Counted from the first letter of the stretch, positions 9,683 through 22,400 are shown. The stretch: DNA of 64,000 nucleotides from Delphinus delphis (GCF_949987515.2 NC_082686.1:48833559-48897558), one strand, 5' to 3'. A program made the numbers and translations. The notes: generated by a model not told the origin, from the letters alone.

Positions 9683-9712
9683 GGCTTTTCTTACAAGCCT
9701 GTTTTCCTCAAA
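9683..9712 (+). other. TRMT10C: TRMT10C 5' UTR portion of exon 2
   Basis: Thirty bases lie between the splice acceptor and the ATG. The start context is CAAAATGAG, with A at -3. Confidence 0.6.
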
Positions 9713-10972
9713 ATGAGTGTCAGTGTCACCTTCTTAAGACCTTTTGCCAGAGTTTTGGTGCCATTTACCCTTCATAGGAAGAGAAGGGTTTTATATTCAA
9801 CAACTCTGCAGAGATACACGTCTTCCAAAATACCAGCTGTGTCCTATCCTAATAAGGAGAGTACATCACCTCCTGAAGAGCTGGAGTTGGATAGGTGGAA
9901 AATTACAATGAAATCTAGTGTGCGAGAAGAGGGTGTTTCAATAGTCTCAAGTAGCAAGGATGAAGATACTCTAGCTGCCACCAGGGAATTAATTGAGATG
10001 TGGAGATTGCTTCGCAGAGAAGTACCAGAACACATCAGTGAAGAAGAGCTCAAAACTGTTATGGAATGTGTTTCTAAATCGTCAAAAAGAAAATATTTAA
10101 AATATTTATATATTAAGGAAAAAATGAAAAAAGCCAAGCAAATAAAAAAGGAAATGAAAATAGCAGCAAAAGAACAAGTAAAAAAAGATCAGCTACCAGA
10201 AACCACTAAGAAAGATAAACAGCAAAACTTTCTGTTTCTACGACTTTGGGATAGGAATATGGACATTGCAATGGGCTGGAAGGGTGCCCAGGCCATGCAG
10301 TTTGGACAACCTTTGGTTTTTGACATGGCTTATGACGACTATATGAAACCAAAAGAACTGCAGAATGCTGTTTCCCAACTTTTAGAAAGTGAAGGATGGA
10401 ACAGAAGAAATGTTGATCCTTTCCATATTCATTTCTGCAGTCTTAAAACAGGTGGTGCCTACTATAGAGAGTTAGTTAAACGTTATGGAGAAAAGTGGAA
10501 CAAATTGCTTTTAACAGCAACAGAAAAGTCTTATGTAGATTTATTTCCAAAGGACAGTATTATATATTTAACTTCAGATTCTCCCAACGTTATGACTACT
10601 TTCAAGCATGACAAAATTTACGTAGTGGGATCTTTTGTTGATAAGAATATGCAACCAGGCACATCCCTAGCCAAAGCAAAACGGCTGAAGCTGGCAACAG
10701 AATGCCTTCCATTAGATAAATATTTGCAGTGGGACACTGGCACCAAAAATCTCACCTTAGATCAAATGATACGTATTTTGTTATGTCTGAAAAACACTGG
10801 TAATTGGGAAGAGGCTCTGAAGTTTGTTCCTAGGAGAAAACATACTGGTTATCTGGATATTTCTCAGCATTCTCAAGAGTTTTTCAACAGAGTGAAGTCA
10901 AAGACTTTTAATTCATTTCCAAGAGGCTCTGTAGATAGACACAGAAAAGGTAGCTTGAATGAGAATATTTGA
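9713..10972 (+). CDS. TRMT10C: tRNA methyltransferase 10C, mitochondrial RNase P subunit 1 (MRPP1)
   Basis: A 419-residue protein in one coding exon. With HSD17B10 (SDR5C1) it methylates N1 of purine 9 in mitochondrial tRNAs; with PRORP added, the complex cleaves tRNA 5' ends. Residues 1-38 are Arg/Ser-rich, nearly free of acidic residues and suit a mitochondrial targeting peptide. A Lys-rich coiled segment spans about 112-172. The SPOUT methyltransferase domain follows (about 185-385), with [16 protein letters not shown], the HIHFCSLK block, [11 protein letters not shown] and [18 protein letters not shown]. Asp310 in FVDK corresponds to the catalytic aspartate recalled as Asp314 in human. 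Human protein has 403 residues. Here 21 more residues follow the usual end (FNSFPR...NENI), so the C terminus is extended. The start has a good ATG context directly after the exon-2 acceptor. Expression is expected to be constitutive from the CRE/ETS promoter at 7230-7372. Confidence 0.97.
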   Translation: MSVSVTFLRPFARVLVPFTLHRKRRVLYSTTLQRYTSSKIPAVSYPNKESTSPPEELELDRWKITMKSSVREEGVSIVSSSKDEDTLAATRELIEMWRLLRREVPEHISEEELKTVMECVSKSSKRKYLKYLYIKEKMKKAKQIKKEMKIAAKEQVKKDQLPETTKKDKQQNFLFLRLWDRNMDIAMGWKGAQAMQFGQPLVFDMAYDDYMKPKELQNAVSQLLESEGWNRRNVDPFHIHFCSLKTGGAYYRELVKRYGEKWNKLLLTATEKSYVDLFPKDSIIYLTSDSPNVMTTFKHDKIYVVGSFVDKNMQPGTSLAKAKRLKLATECLPLDKYLQWDTGTKNLTLDQMIRILLCLKNTGNWEEALKFVPRRKHTGYLDISQHSQEFFNRVKSKTFNSFPRGSVDRHRKGSLNENI

Positions 10973-11320
10973 TAGCTTAAAAAGTAAATGGATTAGGATT
11001 ACAGTTATTTTTTTTTTTTCCAAAGTCAGCTGAAATTTTTAGGAAGCCTCTGCTGAAGTAGCACAGGTAATACACTCTTGTTTCTTTTTTTTTTAATTTT
11101 ATTTTATTTTTTATACAGCAGGTTATTATTAGTTATCCATTTTATACATATTAGTGTATAAATGTCAATCCCAGTCTCCCAATTGATCCCACCACCACCA
11201 CTTAGGAATACAGTTCTGTTAGTCTGTTTCATCCTGAATGGAATTCACTTGCTCTTTTTTTTAAAGGTTGTCTTTCCAAACTAACTGAAGTATTATCTTT
11301 CTCCAATTAAATATCTGTAA
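10973..11320 (+). other. TRMT10C: TRMT10C 3' UTR (approximate)
   Basis: Non-coding AT-rich sequence after the stop contains an L1 fragment (11085-11215). A possible ATTAAA polyadenylation signal lies at 11306-11311. The true 3' end is not visible. Confidence 0.35.
11085..11215 (-). repeat. L1 fragment
   Basis: Reverse L1 3' wording is present: 'tttatacagcaggttattattagttatccattttatacatattagtgtata' and 'ccagtctcccaattgatccca'. Confidence 0.6.
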
Positions 11321-11906
11321 AACTTTGGAAATATATTTTGTTTACTGTAAAAAGAATCTTAGAAAGTAAAAAGAGTTGTCCGTGTTTGTTTGAGTAAAAT
11401 AGTTGTACCATTGGTGTGGCTTTTTATGACTACTTTTGAGTCTCAGACTGCATTTTACTTCTTAAATGTTCTTTTAGCCATGTCAACAACTACCCTTTCA
11501 TCGAATATTGATGGAACTTCAGGTGGTGGTTCATTTATTTAACATTTGGTACAGTGCTGGGCATGTCATAGGCACTAAGGTATATCATTTAACTGAGTCT
11601 TGGTTAAACAAAAAGTTAGGACATCCTTTGGCATGTCATGAGATTGAACCGTATAATGAAAAATGGGTTCGTGGGGTAGTGAGAAATGGGTTCGTGGGGA
11701 TAAAGCTAATTTCTTATCCTCTTAGCAGAAAAGGGTTTATTTGAAGAGTGTTCCTACAGCACTTCCCTGTTGTAGTGTAGATGGCTTTTCTTTTCAAGGA
11801 AATACTTCCTTTTTTCAGCCATGTGATTTGAATGGAAGCTGCCATATTTTTACAGACCTTGCTCCCCTGGCCACAACTGATTATCTCAAAAAAGACACCT
11901 CACTCA

Positions 11907-12094
11907 GGGCTTCCCTGGTAGCGCAGTGGTTAAGAATCCACCTGCCAATGCAGGGGTCACGGGTTCAAGCCCCGGTCCAGGAAGATCCCACATGCTGCAG
12001 AGTGGCTAGGCCCATGAGCTATGGCCGCTGAACCTGCATGTCTGGAGCGCTCCGCAACGGGAGAGGCCACAACAGTGAGAGGCCCACTTACCGC

Positions 12095-12115
<21 letters not shown>
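11907..12115 (+). repeat. CHR SINE, young ~210-base subtype
   Basis: The head is 'gggcttccctggtagcgcagtgg', followed by 'gagctatggccgctgaacctgc', 'tccgcaacgggagaggccacaacagtgagaggccc' and poly-A. The subtype is shared with 13712-13924 and 49106-49318. Clear target-site duplications were not found here. Confidence 0.85.
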
Positions 12116-12125
<10 letters not shown>

Positions 12126-12242
12126 GTGACGTGTAAACTTAGAATTGATGAGAAGTGCATTATGAATGAATTTCAACTCTTAAGACCCTACTGAGTAGCA
12201 AGGTGGTAATACTTGAACTGCTTGAGATACATGGAAAGTAAA

Positions 12243-12525
12243 ATAGCGTAGTGGTTAAGAAAAAGGGATTAGGATTGCCTGACAGGATTGGCACTAGAGG
12301 AAGGCAAACAAGGCTCCTAATGTACCTCACGAGCCTCCTGTGTCCCAGCCCTGCTCTCTGGGTTCCAGCTCCACCCTACGGGTTCTGACATTGCCTAGAT
12401 TAATCTCTTGAAATTTCAGTTGTCCTCATCTATAAAAAGATTAGAAATGGTTCTTGACTCATATAAAACATTTAATATGGTGTCCGTCTGGCACGTAAGT
12501 GCTAAGTAAATATAAACTAATTAAT
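12243..12525 (+). repeat. MIR SINE with internal insertion
   Basis: It begins 'agcgtagtggttaagaaaaagggattaggattgcc' and resumes after about 100 bases with 'gaaatttcagttgtcctcatctataaaaaga' and 'gtctggcacgtaagtgctaagtaaata'. It is an ancient tRNA-derived MIR. Confidence 0.6.
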
Positions 12526-12652
12526 TCAGACTATACATTCAAAATGTATAGAATTTCTAATACGGTATATGCAAGTTATTGTGTCCCTTTGAGGAATACA
12601 TTTGTATTTCTGTGTAACAATATGCTAAGGTGTTTCAGTGATGCAACACTAG

Positions 12653-12852
12653 NNNNNNNNNNNNNNNNNNNNNNNNNNNNNNNNNNNNNNNNNNNNNNNN
12701 NNNNNNNNNNNNNNNNNNNNNNNNNNNNNNNNNNNNNNNNNNNNNNNNNNNNNNNNNNNNNNNNNNNNNNNNNNNNNNNNNNNNNNNNNNNNNNNNNNNN
12801 NNNNNNNNNNNNNNNNNNNNNNNNNNNNNNNNNNNNNNNNNNNNNNNNNNNN
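12653..12852. other. Assembly gap, 200 N
   Basis: Exactly 200 consecutive undetermined bases. The right flank begins inside a CHR-2 SINE, so the gap hides at least that SINE's 5' part. A round number suggests a placeholder, not a measured size. Confidence 0.99.
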
Positions 12853-13110
12853 GATACCACATGCTGTGGAGCAACTAAGCCCGTGCACCACAACTACTGA
12901 GCCTGCATTCTAGAGCCCACGAGCCACAACTACTGAGCCCGCGTGCCACAACTACTGAAGCCCGCACGCCTAGAGCCCATACTCTGCAACGAGAAGCCAC
13001 TGCAATGAGAAGCCTATGCACAGCAACGAAGAGTAGCCCCCACTCACCACAACTAGAGAAAGTCCGTGCACAGCAATGAAGACCCAACGCAGCCAAAAAT
13101 AAATAATTTT
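12853..13110 (+). repeat. CHR-2-type SINE, 5' part lost in the gap
   Basis: It starts mid-element at 'gataccacatgctgtggagcaactaagcccg' and continues to 'gacccaacgcagccaaaaataaataa'. Confidence 0.9.
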
Positions 13111-13224
13111 TTAAAACCTACATAAATTATAATAATAGTTGTCTATATTACTCTCCATTTTCAGCTTGTTTACTCATTATTTGAATAGCTCTTTAGAGAC
13201 TGCAAACAATAGCTACTATTAAGC

Positions 13225-13620
13225 AAGTGCCCGCCACAAGCCAAGCACTGTATTACAAATTTTACCTGTATTATCACACTTATTCCTCTCAGTAACCCTA
13301 TGAGTATTAGTACATTTTTATAGTTAAAATATATTCAGTAAGATTACCTTATCCGTTCAAACTCACAGATTAGCAAATAGCAGGGTTATAATCTAAATTC
13401 GGTTTTGTCTGATGCAGTCAATGCTGCTGCTCTTTGCCCTGCACTCCACTGCCTTTTCATCCATTAACCCATTTGCTGGGGGTTACTGAAGCTTGCATTC
13501 ACTTCTTCAATGGATATTTATTGAAAACTGGTATAATCTAGGTCCTAGGGAAACAATGGTGAGCAAGATAGGCACAATATGACCTCATGGAACAGACAGG
13601 TGAATGGATTAATATCTTCC
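13225..13620 (+). repeat. Ancient repeat remnants
   Basis: The segment 'ccacaagccaagcactgtattacaaattttacctgtattatcacacttattcctctcagtaaccctatgagtattagta' resembles a MIR/L2-type tail. The segment 'tcttcaatggatatttattgaaaactggtat' to 'gacctcatggaacagaca' resembles the unassigned old repeat of 1245-1590. Confidence 0.4.
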
Positions 13621-13711
13621 ATCCTTAACTTCTGCAGTGTGGTATATGGAACTGGATAGCTGTATGTGACCTCTCTAAATTTCATTTTCTCATTTAAAAG
13701 TATAAGCATCA

Positions 13712-13924
13712 GGGCTTCCCTGGTGGCGCAGTGGTTGAGAGTCCGCCTGCCGATGCAGGGGACACGGGTTCATGCCCCGGTCCGGGAAGATCCCATATGC
13801 CGCAAGGCAGCTGGGCCCGTGAGCCATGGCCGCTGAGCCTGAGCGTCCGGAGCCTGTGCTCCACAACGGGAGAGGCCACAGCAGTGAGAGGCCTGCGTAC
13901 CACAAAAAAAAAAAAAAAAAAAAC
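13712..13924 (+). repeat. CHR SINE, young ~210-base subtype
   Basis: Perfect 12-base duplications, gtataagcatca, lie at 13700-13711 and 13925-13936. The copy is close to the subtype consensus and has an uninterrupted poly-A tail, which suggests recent insertion. Confidence 0.94.
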
Positions 13925-14066
13925 GTATAAGCATCACGTCATGTATCCTCAATAAGCTGTATTCCCAGCAATCAATAAATGGGTACACATAAAAACTCAA
14001 AAAAAGCATATATAAGCAAATACATACATAATTACAAATAAAAATCACATGTTTATGTCTCTATTT

Positions 14067-14322
14067 ATTTATTTATTTGGTTGCACCAGGTCTTAGTTGC
14101 GGGCTCCTTACTTGTGGCAGGGGGCTCCTTAGTTGCCGCTCGTGGGCTCCTTAGTTGCAGCAGATAGGCTCCTTATTGGCAGCAGGTAGGCTCCTTAGTG
14201 GTGGCATGTGAACTCTTAGTTGTGGCATGCACGTGGGACCTCATTCCCTGACCAGGGATGGAACCCAGGCCCCCTGCATTGGGAGCATGGAGTCTTATCC
14301 ACTGTGCCACCAGGCAAGTCCC
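14067..14322 (-). repeat. CHR SINE variant with repeated 'ggctccttagttg' units
   Basis: A reverse copy ends 'ccactgtgccaccaggcaagtcc'. Target-site duplications tatgtctc(t/c)attt lie at 14054-14066 and 14323-14335. The body holds five or six imperfect 'ggctccttagt' units. Confidence 0.85.
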
Positions 14323-14362
14323 TATGTCTCCATTTAAAACATGATTAAAAGTAAGAGTCTCA

Positions 14363-14484
14363 GGAATTCCCTGGCTGTCCAGTGGTTAGAACTCCACGCT
14401 TTCACTGCAGAGGGCCTGAGTTCAGTCCCTAGTCGGGGAACTAAGATCCCTGAAAGCCGCTTGGTACGGGCAAAAAAAAAAAAA
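14363..14484 (+). repeat. CHR-1-type SINE, short form
   Basis: The copy reads 'ggaattccctggctgtccagtggttagaact' through 'ggtacgggcaaaaaaaaaaaag'. The flanks carry a degraded duplication (aagagtctca and aagagagactca). Confidence 0.85.
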
Positions 14485-15334
14485 GAGAGACTCAGCGATT
14501 AAGTAACTTTTGAAGATCACATCTAGGAAAAATAAAACAAACATGAATTACCTATTCTGTGTAAAATAGTTTGCTGGGCACTTTTACATATACTGTCATA
14601 GATGGTGGACCAGGGACTTCAAATCACCAAATCACCGTATCAGCAAACCACCCTGTTTCTGTCGTGGGAAACACACTTTGATTCTTTCTGCATTCTCCAG
14701 ACTCGGAGCCTGAGGAGTCATCCATTCACAAATACTGAGCACCTTTCATATATGAAATGTGCAATACAAACTGCTGTGAAGAAAAAAAAAATTTTTTTAA
14801 TGGTCTCTGTGGTCAAGGAATTTTTGAGCCGCCTAGGGAGAACTTTTTTTTCTTTTTAACACATATTGAGGGAAGTATACAATGATCAAAGAATGGTATA
14901 TGGAATTTATTATCTCATTTGATCCCCAGGACCACCCTTTGAGGATGTACTATTATTATTTCTATTTTATAGAGAAGGAAACATAGGTCTGTAGACAGTA
15001 AGAAACCCTCAAGGTTTACTCAGCCAGTAAAGGGATTCCAACCCAAGTTCTGACTCCGTAAGACCAATTTCTGTAACACTCACTGTATATTGTACTGCAA
15101 ACCCAGAAACTACAGTTCCCTAGGCAAGGAACCGACCCCGTATAGCAAGAGGGCAGTATATATAGAGAGAAAAAGCGAAGATGAAACTGAAAAGTTAGGC
15201 TGGGGCCCAATATAACGCTTGGACTTCTTTCTGCAAACTCTGGGGATACACTAAAGGTTTCTGAGTAAGGCAGAAACTACTGTGGTCTTCACGTAACAAA
15301 GTAACTTCTCTTGACACAGAAATTGCAGCTTGTA

Positions 15335-15500
15335 GAAAAATCAGTTTTACCACTTGCCTACGCGACCTTAGACTAATTTTTCTTTGGCCTCAACTCTCAC
15401 AGCTAATTAAAAGAGGACAATTCCGCATTGGACTATTATGGGGATTAAACGAGATAGCGCCTGACACGAGAGGGCGCTCGATAAACGTTGATTTTGCTTT
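15335..15500 (+). repeat. MIR SINE
   Basis: MIR order is retained: 'accacttgcctacgcgaccttagac', 'ggcctcaactctcacagc', 'gggattaaacgagatagcgcctgacacg' and 'gcgctcgataaacgttgattttg'. It lies about 400 bases upstream of the PCNP promoter. Confidence 0.7.
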
Positions 15501-15719
15501 TAGGTAGGAATAAGAATTCGGTCCTTTTTTTTTTTTGAGTGGGTACACGTGATCTAGCAAACCAGACAGAATGAAAGAGCCTGGCTAGCTTCGGTCTGCC
15601 AGTTTTTACGGAAACCTCACCTGACCTCACCAACGTTTCCAGGGTTGTGATCCCACCTTCCGTCACCTCCCTGAATCCGCCAGTAAACCATGAAAATCTA
15701 ACCCACCTCTAGTCAAGTC

Positions 15720-16430
15720 CCTAACCAGTCCTCGGACCGCTCAACCTACCCCGCCCTTCCCTCAGAGGACGCTCGCCGATGATATCATATTCACTTCAGT
15801 CTCCTAGAGGCCCTTCACTCTCTAGGGCCGCTCTAGGCTGCCGCTTCCAAGGCGGGCTCCGAAGCTCAATGGTTGCTGGGCGGGGCCGTGACGTCCTTGG
15901 CGTGGCTGCAGGGGAGGCCGCGGCGGGGAAAATGGCGGACGGAAAGGCGGGAGAGGAGAAGCCTGAAAAGCCGCAGAGAGCTGGAGCCGCCGGAGGTGAA
16001 CATAACCCCAGCGTCGCGGGCTACGTGGGATGCTCTGGGCCTTTCTTTGAGCTCCCCTGGGTGGGGGGAGTAGGCCGGGGCGAGAAGGGCGGATCTGGCG
16101 CTCACCCGGCCAGGTGCTGGGCCCACACAAGCCCTGGGCACGCCCGGTGCGGCCTGCTGGCATCCGGGCCCACATCGCCTCCTTGCCGGGGCAGAGCCGG
16201 TCACTGTTCGTCACCTCCTGGCCCCAGCGGAGGCCCTGCTTCCGAAGAGAAGGGAGATGGGCCCCAGAAAGGGGGACCGAAGTCGGGGTGGGACTAGGAG
16301 TGGTGGTGCGGACGCAATCACACAAAACGCACACGGGCGCTCGCACAGTGCGAGTCACCGAGCAGTGGCCGCAGGAACTGGCCGCAGGCCGAGTTTCCGA
16401 CGGTGCCGGCCTCTCAGTTACACCTAGGAG
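15720..16430 (+). promoter_or_regulatory. PCNP: PCNP CpG-rich promoter
   Basis: A CpG- and GC-rich block surrounds the first exon. A GC box GGGCGGGGC lies at 15878-15886 and a CRE-like TGACGTCC at 15889-15896, about 40 bases before the ATG. No TATA box is visible. The pattern suggests a constitutive, broadly active promoter. Confidence 0.65.
15932..15995 (+). CDS. PCNP: PCNP coding exon 1
   Basis: ATG in the context GAAAATGGCG. It encodes 21 residues plus the first base of a Gly codon. The donor is G|GTGAAC. Confidence 0.95.
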
Positions 16431-19400
16431 TTAGTTTGCTGCTCCCTTTTCACTGAGGAGGTGGACTACCCTGGCCTTTTTCTTTATTTTCAAGCCTAGT
16501 TCTGATCCTGTAATGGGATGGGTCAAGGCGATGGAGGGAAAGAGGAATATCTTTGCCTGCCTCCTGGTTTAATCTGCCGGGTCTAGGGTTACGGTTTGGT
16601 TGCCTTTCTTTGAACTGTCTGCCTTTTCTGTGCTAGGCTGTTGCCAGCTAACTGCACGCCAGATATTTAGGTGGCTAAATAGGCTAGTGTGACTCTTCCT
16701 GTATTTTGTTACGATGTAAACTCAGGTTACAGCTATCTTTATTCTGTCACCTCCACTCCTCTAAATTTGGGTCTTGTGCATTAAGGAAAAGAAACATCCG
16801 GTAATCTCTCCAGCCCTCCCGCCCCTTTGTCCTCACAAGGCTAGTGACTTAACACGTGCGAGCTGAGCATAATGTCTTTAGAACGTTTTAAGTACCACAC
16901 TCTTAACTCTTCTTCACGTCTTATCCCTGAAAGTATTTAATATGAGAAAATACAGAAGATTAATAGTATATGAAGGCAACTGTTAGGACCTCCTAACAAG
17001 TTTAATGTGATTTGACTTGGAAACAAAAATTGAGAAAAGTGTAATGTTCAGTTACTTTGGACCCAGAAATTCCTTTTTAAAAAACACGTACGGTGCTATT
17101 AGTTGAACCCAAACTCCTTTCCCTCTTCACACTCCCCTCCCGTCTTGTTTTTTGTTGTTGTTATTGTTGTTTTACTAGTAAAATAGTTTATGAAACAACA
17201 GTTTAAGCCATTTAGTGCTACCTCGTTAGCGATTTTTTTCGTCAAAAATTGTCTTGGAAATTATCAAGTAGAACTACATTTAAAAATTAGTAGTTTGAGG
17301 AAAAACAAAGATCTGTAGCCTGAAGAATCTTATCTGACTTTTAGACTACCTTTTAACTTTTAGAATGGGTTTCCAGCTGTCTTGACTGAGTATCTGAGAT
17401 GTGTTTAATGTGAGCCAAAGTGTACCTTAAGGGAGTTCCCTGGTGGCTTAGTGGTTGGGATTCCAGGCTTTCACTGCCCTGGCCGGGGTTCAATCCCTGA
17501 CTGGGGAACTGAGATCCCGCAAGGCGCGCCGGGTGGCCAACAAACAAAACAAAACAAATATACCTTAAGTGTCAGCATAGTTCCACTATATAATTTGTCC
17601 ACCACCCTTTCAGTTAGGGATAATTTGCTCTGTAGTATGAATATTGATGTTTCTACTTTAGCATATATTTGTGAAGGGGTGATATAAAGTTATCTTTGCT
17701 AATTGTTATCAAAAATTATTGTCTCCTTGTTGGTGACTTAGAGTAAGTAATATCCCTTAATAACGTCTATATAATTTGCCTTGGGTGTGCCTTCCTTTGA
17801 AAGAAAATACTACTGTTACATGTAAACCATTTTTGCATGTCAGATATTTTTAATGAAATTGTACAAAGAAATCATAGTTAAAACATTCATACCATGGATA
17901 TTGTTAAATTGATAATTTTACGGCAAATTTTTAAAACAGTATCAAGTTTTAAAATTTTTAAAACAGTATCAAGTTTGTCTTGGGGGACTTACCTAGAGAT
18001 TATTCTGATTTTTAACTCCTATTGAACAGTCCAGTAAGTTGGAAATATAAGTATTTTTTAATGAGTTAACATAGTTAACATGAATTTATGTTAATAAGAG
18101 AAGCTACTTACTTGAAGTAAGTAAGTAAGGTGCTCTCACCTTAAAGAGAAGGGATGATATTAAGGGTAAGGTTTTAGGTAGATTTTTTTCCCCTCCCTTT
18201 GGTTAAATTTTTGTAGCTCCTTGAAATAAGTAGACGCTTTAGAGAAGAGCTATTCATATTGTAATCATGCCCACCTCAGGCTATTTTAAGTTATCTAAAA
18301 CTACTTTAATGAAATTGACATTTATTGTGCCAGGAGGTTCTTGAATATGTCCTGTTAGAGAGATAGGTATGTACCCTTTTTTCAGTTGAAGAAGTTACCA
18401 GAATGCCAATGCGTCATGAAGGGTATCCTTATGGACTTAAAACTTATTGGGTAATTTTTTTCAAAGTAAGGTACCTTTGTACTCCAAGGCCCACCTCTCC
18501 TCCCCAAAAATGCTAGTACCATGTGTAATTTGATTTCACATTAACTAATCTACACATTTTGTTTGCTTAGAATGAATACAAACTAAAGTAGTACATGTTG
18601 TATTTAAAGGAAAACACTTAATGGACTTTAAAACACTTAAGTGGTCTTGATAGTTTGCCTCTTCAGATGACAGAACCACGGATGTGAATAAAATTGAGTT
18701 GCTGACAGTTGATTACTTAATTAATGGTAGAGTAGTTTTCCCAACTCCCCTGTTCATGCTACATTTTTCTAGAGCATTCACTATAGAAATCTTCCCTAAG
18801 AATCATAGGATTGAACAGATAGTATTGTGTTTCATGTGTTAGCACATACTAGTTCAGTTAGTTGTCACACTTGATGTTGTTATTAATGTTATAGTAAGAA
18901 TTATGTTTTTCACTTTTTGTCGTATTTATGCTTTGATTTTTCTAGATTCTTTGTTCCAGAATTATTTTCTGGGTAAAAGGAGACCTAGAATTAAGAAAAG
19001 ATAGGTTTTAAAAGAACCAGAAATTTTGACTAATTATAACCCTTGAGTCACAGTTCAAAGAGCAGAGTTACACTAAAATCAAGACTAAATGTTCTTTATT
19101 CTATTTGTTTTGATGTTTTTCAGACTTTGTGTTTACACAGACTTGTGCATTTAGTATACAGATTGCTTCTATATGTAAATCCAGTGGCTTTTTTGTGTGT
19201 TTCTATATGCTCTGATACGTAGAGCCAGTGAGTTTCCAGTTTTAGCTGTGTGTCAGTCACAAAGAAGAAGTAGTTATTACTGTTTGGGTTTTACTGTAAA
19301 ATTCATACTTGATTAAAACTATACATGAAAAAAAAAACTATACATAGAATACAGAATAAAATTTAGCATAAATGCATTTAGTGGTAGACTGAAAAAATGT

Positions 19401-22400
19401 TTGCATAATACTGTCTTTTTTGTAAGAAATTCTAAATTGAGTTCTGTATTTCAAATATTGAATAGCAATCTTACATTCTTCAGGTGCTTTTGTAATTTTA
19501 TATCTAAATAAGTGAATGGCACCTCAGACAACTATTCCAGTGCTGTCTTTGCTTCTTAGGGAAATCCCAAAACCTAATCCTGCTTAATTTCTCCCCTACA
19601 TTGTTATTAAAACTTTCACCTCTTGTCTAAAGGTAATAAAGAGTTCATTTTATTTTCCTGTAAACAAAATAAAATGTTCTATTCAAAGTGCTTATTAATT
19701 TAGCTACCCCATCATTCCAAGACTATATAGATCGGGATCTATAACATCCCGTCTTTTAATTCATTACTTGTCAGTCTGTTTGATTTCCCCTTTTCTACCC
19801 ATTCTAGCTTTTTGTCATGTTTTCTTAGCTGTTGTCAGGGCCATCCCTTAGAGAATCTTCTCTTTCTCCATAAACTATTCATCCAGTGTAGCAGAATACA
19901 TTCAAAAGGTAAATTGGTAAACTTGGGAAAGAAAATAAAATATTTAATAATCAGCCAGCCTTCTGTCTTACCTCCCAATATGTTTTTAAATAGGCTGCAT
20001 GTGTAACAGGCCTAAGATATTCAAGTGAGAACTAATTTCATTTATTAATATAAAGAAGCAAAATTACTGAAAGACATCTTGCATTCCATATCTACATATG
20101 TATGTCTTCTGTTTGAAATTATCATTAGCTCATCTTTCTTTCATGAGAAAAAATAATATATAAACCTAAATATAGTTGTTGATATTAAGAGTAGCCTAAA
20201 CAGATGTTAATCAAGCTTTGAGAGTAGAATGCAGTTACTCAAGAGGGGATGACCTTGAAGTCTTCCTTGAAGTTCCTTTCTAACTAAAAATTGTGAAATG
20301 TTCAGGAAGAACACATCATTCAAGAAGATTACTCCAGGCTGTACTAACACTGTAGTTTGGGTAATAATGGGCTGTTCATAACAGGGTACTTTGTATAACT
20401 AGTAGTATGTTATTGAAGAATATTAGACTTTTTATTAGTCAAATGTATTATCCTATGATGTGACTAACTGCCAGCAAACCAGTTTGTATAGAATTTATAG
20501 ATCTTAATTTATAAAAAGAAAAATTCCACAAATAACTAGATTATTGTACAACTTACAGTGTTTAGTTGAAGGGTCTTACTTCTTGTGAACTCTATATTTA
20601 TAATTTTAAATTGCTCTGTATTTTATGCTAGTTAATTCATGGGAGCCTCTTCTACTGCCACACAATCTCAGTTCCTGCTGTATACTCTAACAAACAGTGG
20701 AAGAGACTGTTGGGTTCAGTAGGTGACAACTGCAGAGGTATCTTCTTTATAACGATGCTTTTTGAGGTTGCTGCTCCCATCAATCTGCTCAGTAAAAATA
20801 GCTCATCTTGGTAAGTTGTTTCGACTTCACCAGGACCTGAAGAAGAAGCAGAAAAACCTGTGAAAACTAAGACTGTTTCTTCCAGTAATGGAGGGGAAAA
20901 TTCCAGTCGCAGCGCTGAGAAGCGATCAGCTGAAGAAGAAGCTGCAGACCTCCCTACAAAGCCTACAAAGATCTCCAAGTTTGGATTTGCCATAGGTAGT
21001 CAGATGACAAAGAAAGCCTCAGCCATATCCATCAAACTTGGCTCAAGTGTGAGTTGTTATTTTATATATTATATTTGTTATGGGTCTGAAAGTTTGTTTT
21101 CAAAACGTGTTTTTATTGGATTATGATAAATTAAGTATACAAAGATGTATAAAAAGATACATTGGTGCATGAACTTATTACATGTAAGTATTTAAGAAAT
21201 TAGTGGCTCTATATTCAAGAAAGGTCTGGATGAATTATAACTCAACAAAGCTGTTTTTAAGAAGGGGTTGGAATATGAGAAGGAACAACTATTATAGGGA
21301 CTATATGATTTATAAAGTAATAATACCTTAAGATTTCCTAAGTTGAGCAAAACCTGAAAAATATTTTTAGAGTTTCAGTTTATTTTTCTTATCTTTTAAT
21401 TCCAGTGATATTAAAAATAATATTTAGAAATCATTTATTTGTATTTTAAAAGATTAATGTTAGTAAGGTATTGCTTAATAAGAGCTTCCTGATTGCCTTA
21501 CTTTGAAGCTACAAATGGACATTGAGTATTATAATCTATGATAGTAGTCCTTTACAGATCAACTTTTGATTCCTTGTTTTAAGATGTAAACCTTAAATTA
21601 ATACTTATTAACCCTGGAGTATCTGGAAAGTATTTGAAGTATTAGATTGAAGCATATGAAGTTTAGAGATTTATCTATTTCTGATCTACAGAAGTGTTAA
21701 TTTCATGTGGTTCAACTAAACAGATGTCTTTAAGAAAAAAAGTTACTTGAATAGTGTATTGCTATTGGCTTTAGAAAATGGTTACATTCTTGTGTAAGGA
21801 GAATAATCTTAAAATTGCTTTTAAGTTGTTTGTTCATGTCTGTTCTGTGAAAATTAATGCTCAGTTGCCTGGATGCATACAGCTTGATTTCTTCATTAGA
21901 TGTCATTCAAAGATCTTAAAAATATGATATGGATCATTTTCCTACTAGAGTCAGTGTGTTTGAGCTACACTAGTTTTAAAAAAGCTACCATTCCTCAGAA
22001 CCCCTACTCCCACCCTATGCTGTTTTGCTTTTTTCCTTTTCTTCCTTTTTCTAAAAAATTTAGTGTGAACAAAAGACATTCAGCTTGTAACTTCATTACT
22101 TCATGACTCTTTTCCCTATTTGAGCTGATTCTTTTGGTTTAATATGTTTTTTATAAAGTTGCATAGGCCTACCTGCATAGATATTTACTTTTTTTGATAG
22201 TCATTAAACATGTGGTTCTCATGTACACTTCTCATACAGGTGTTCCCCTTGATAATAGATTTTACGGTACTTGAACACACCTCCTAAATCAGATATCCAT
22301 ATCCCTACTTTTGCTAAATCATTGACGTGATTTAGTAATTGCTGATCATTTTAGTTGGGAGGGTTATGCTTGAAAAGGCCTATTCAGTAAAACTTCAATC

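Noticed and set aside
12499..12900. Open frames running through undetermined bases
   Set aside because: Most of their length is the 200-N gap, so the frame is an artefact.
15822..16358. Long proline/arginine-rich frames on both strands around PCNP exon 1
   Set aside because: GC-rich CpG-island sequence has few stops. Only the exon-1 frame at 15932 is supported by homology and splicing.
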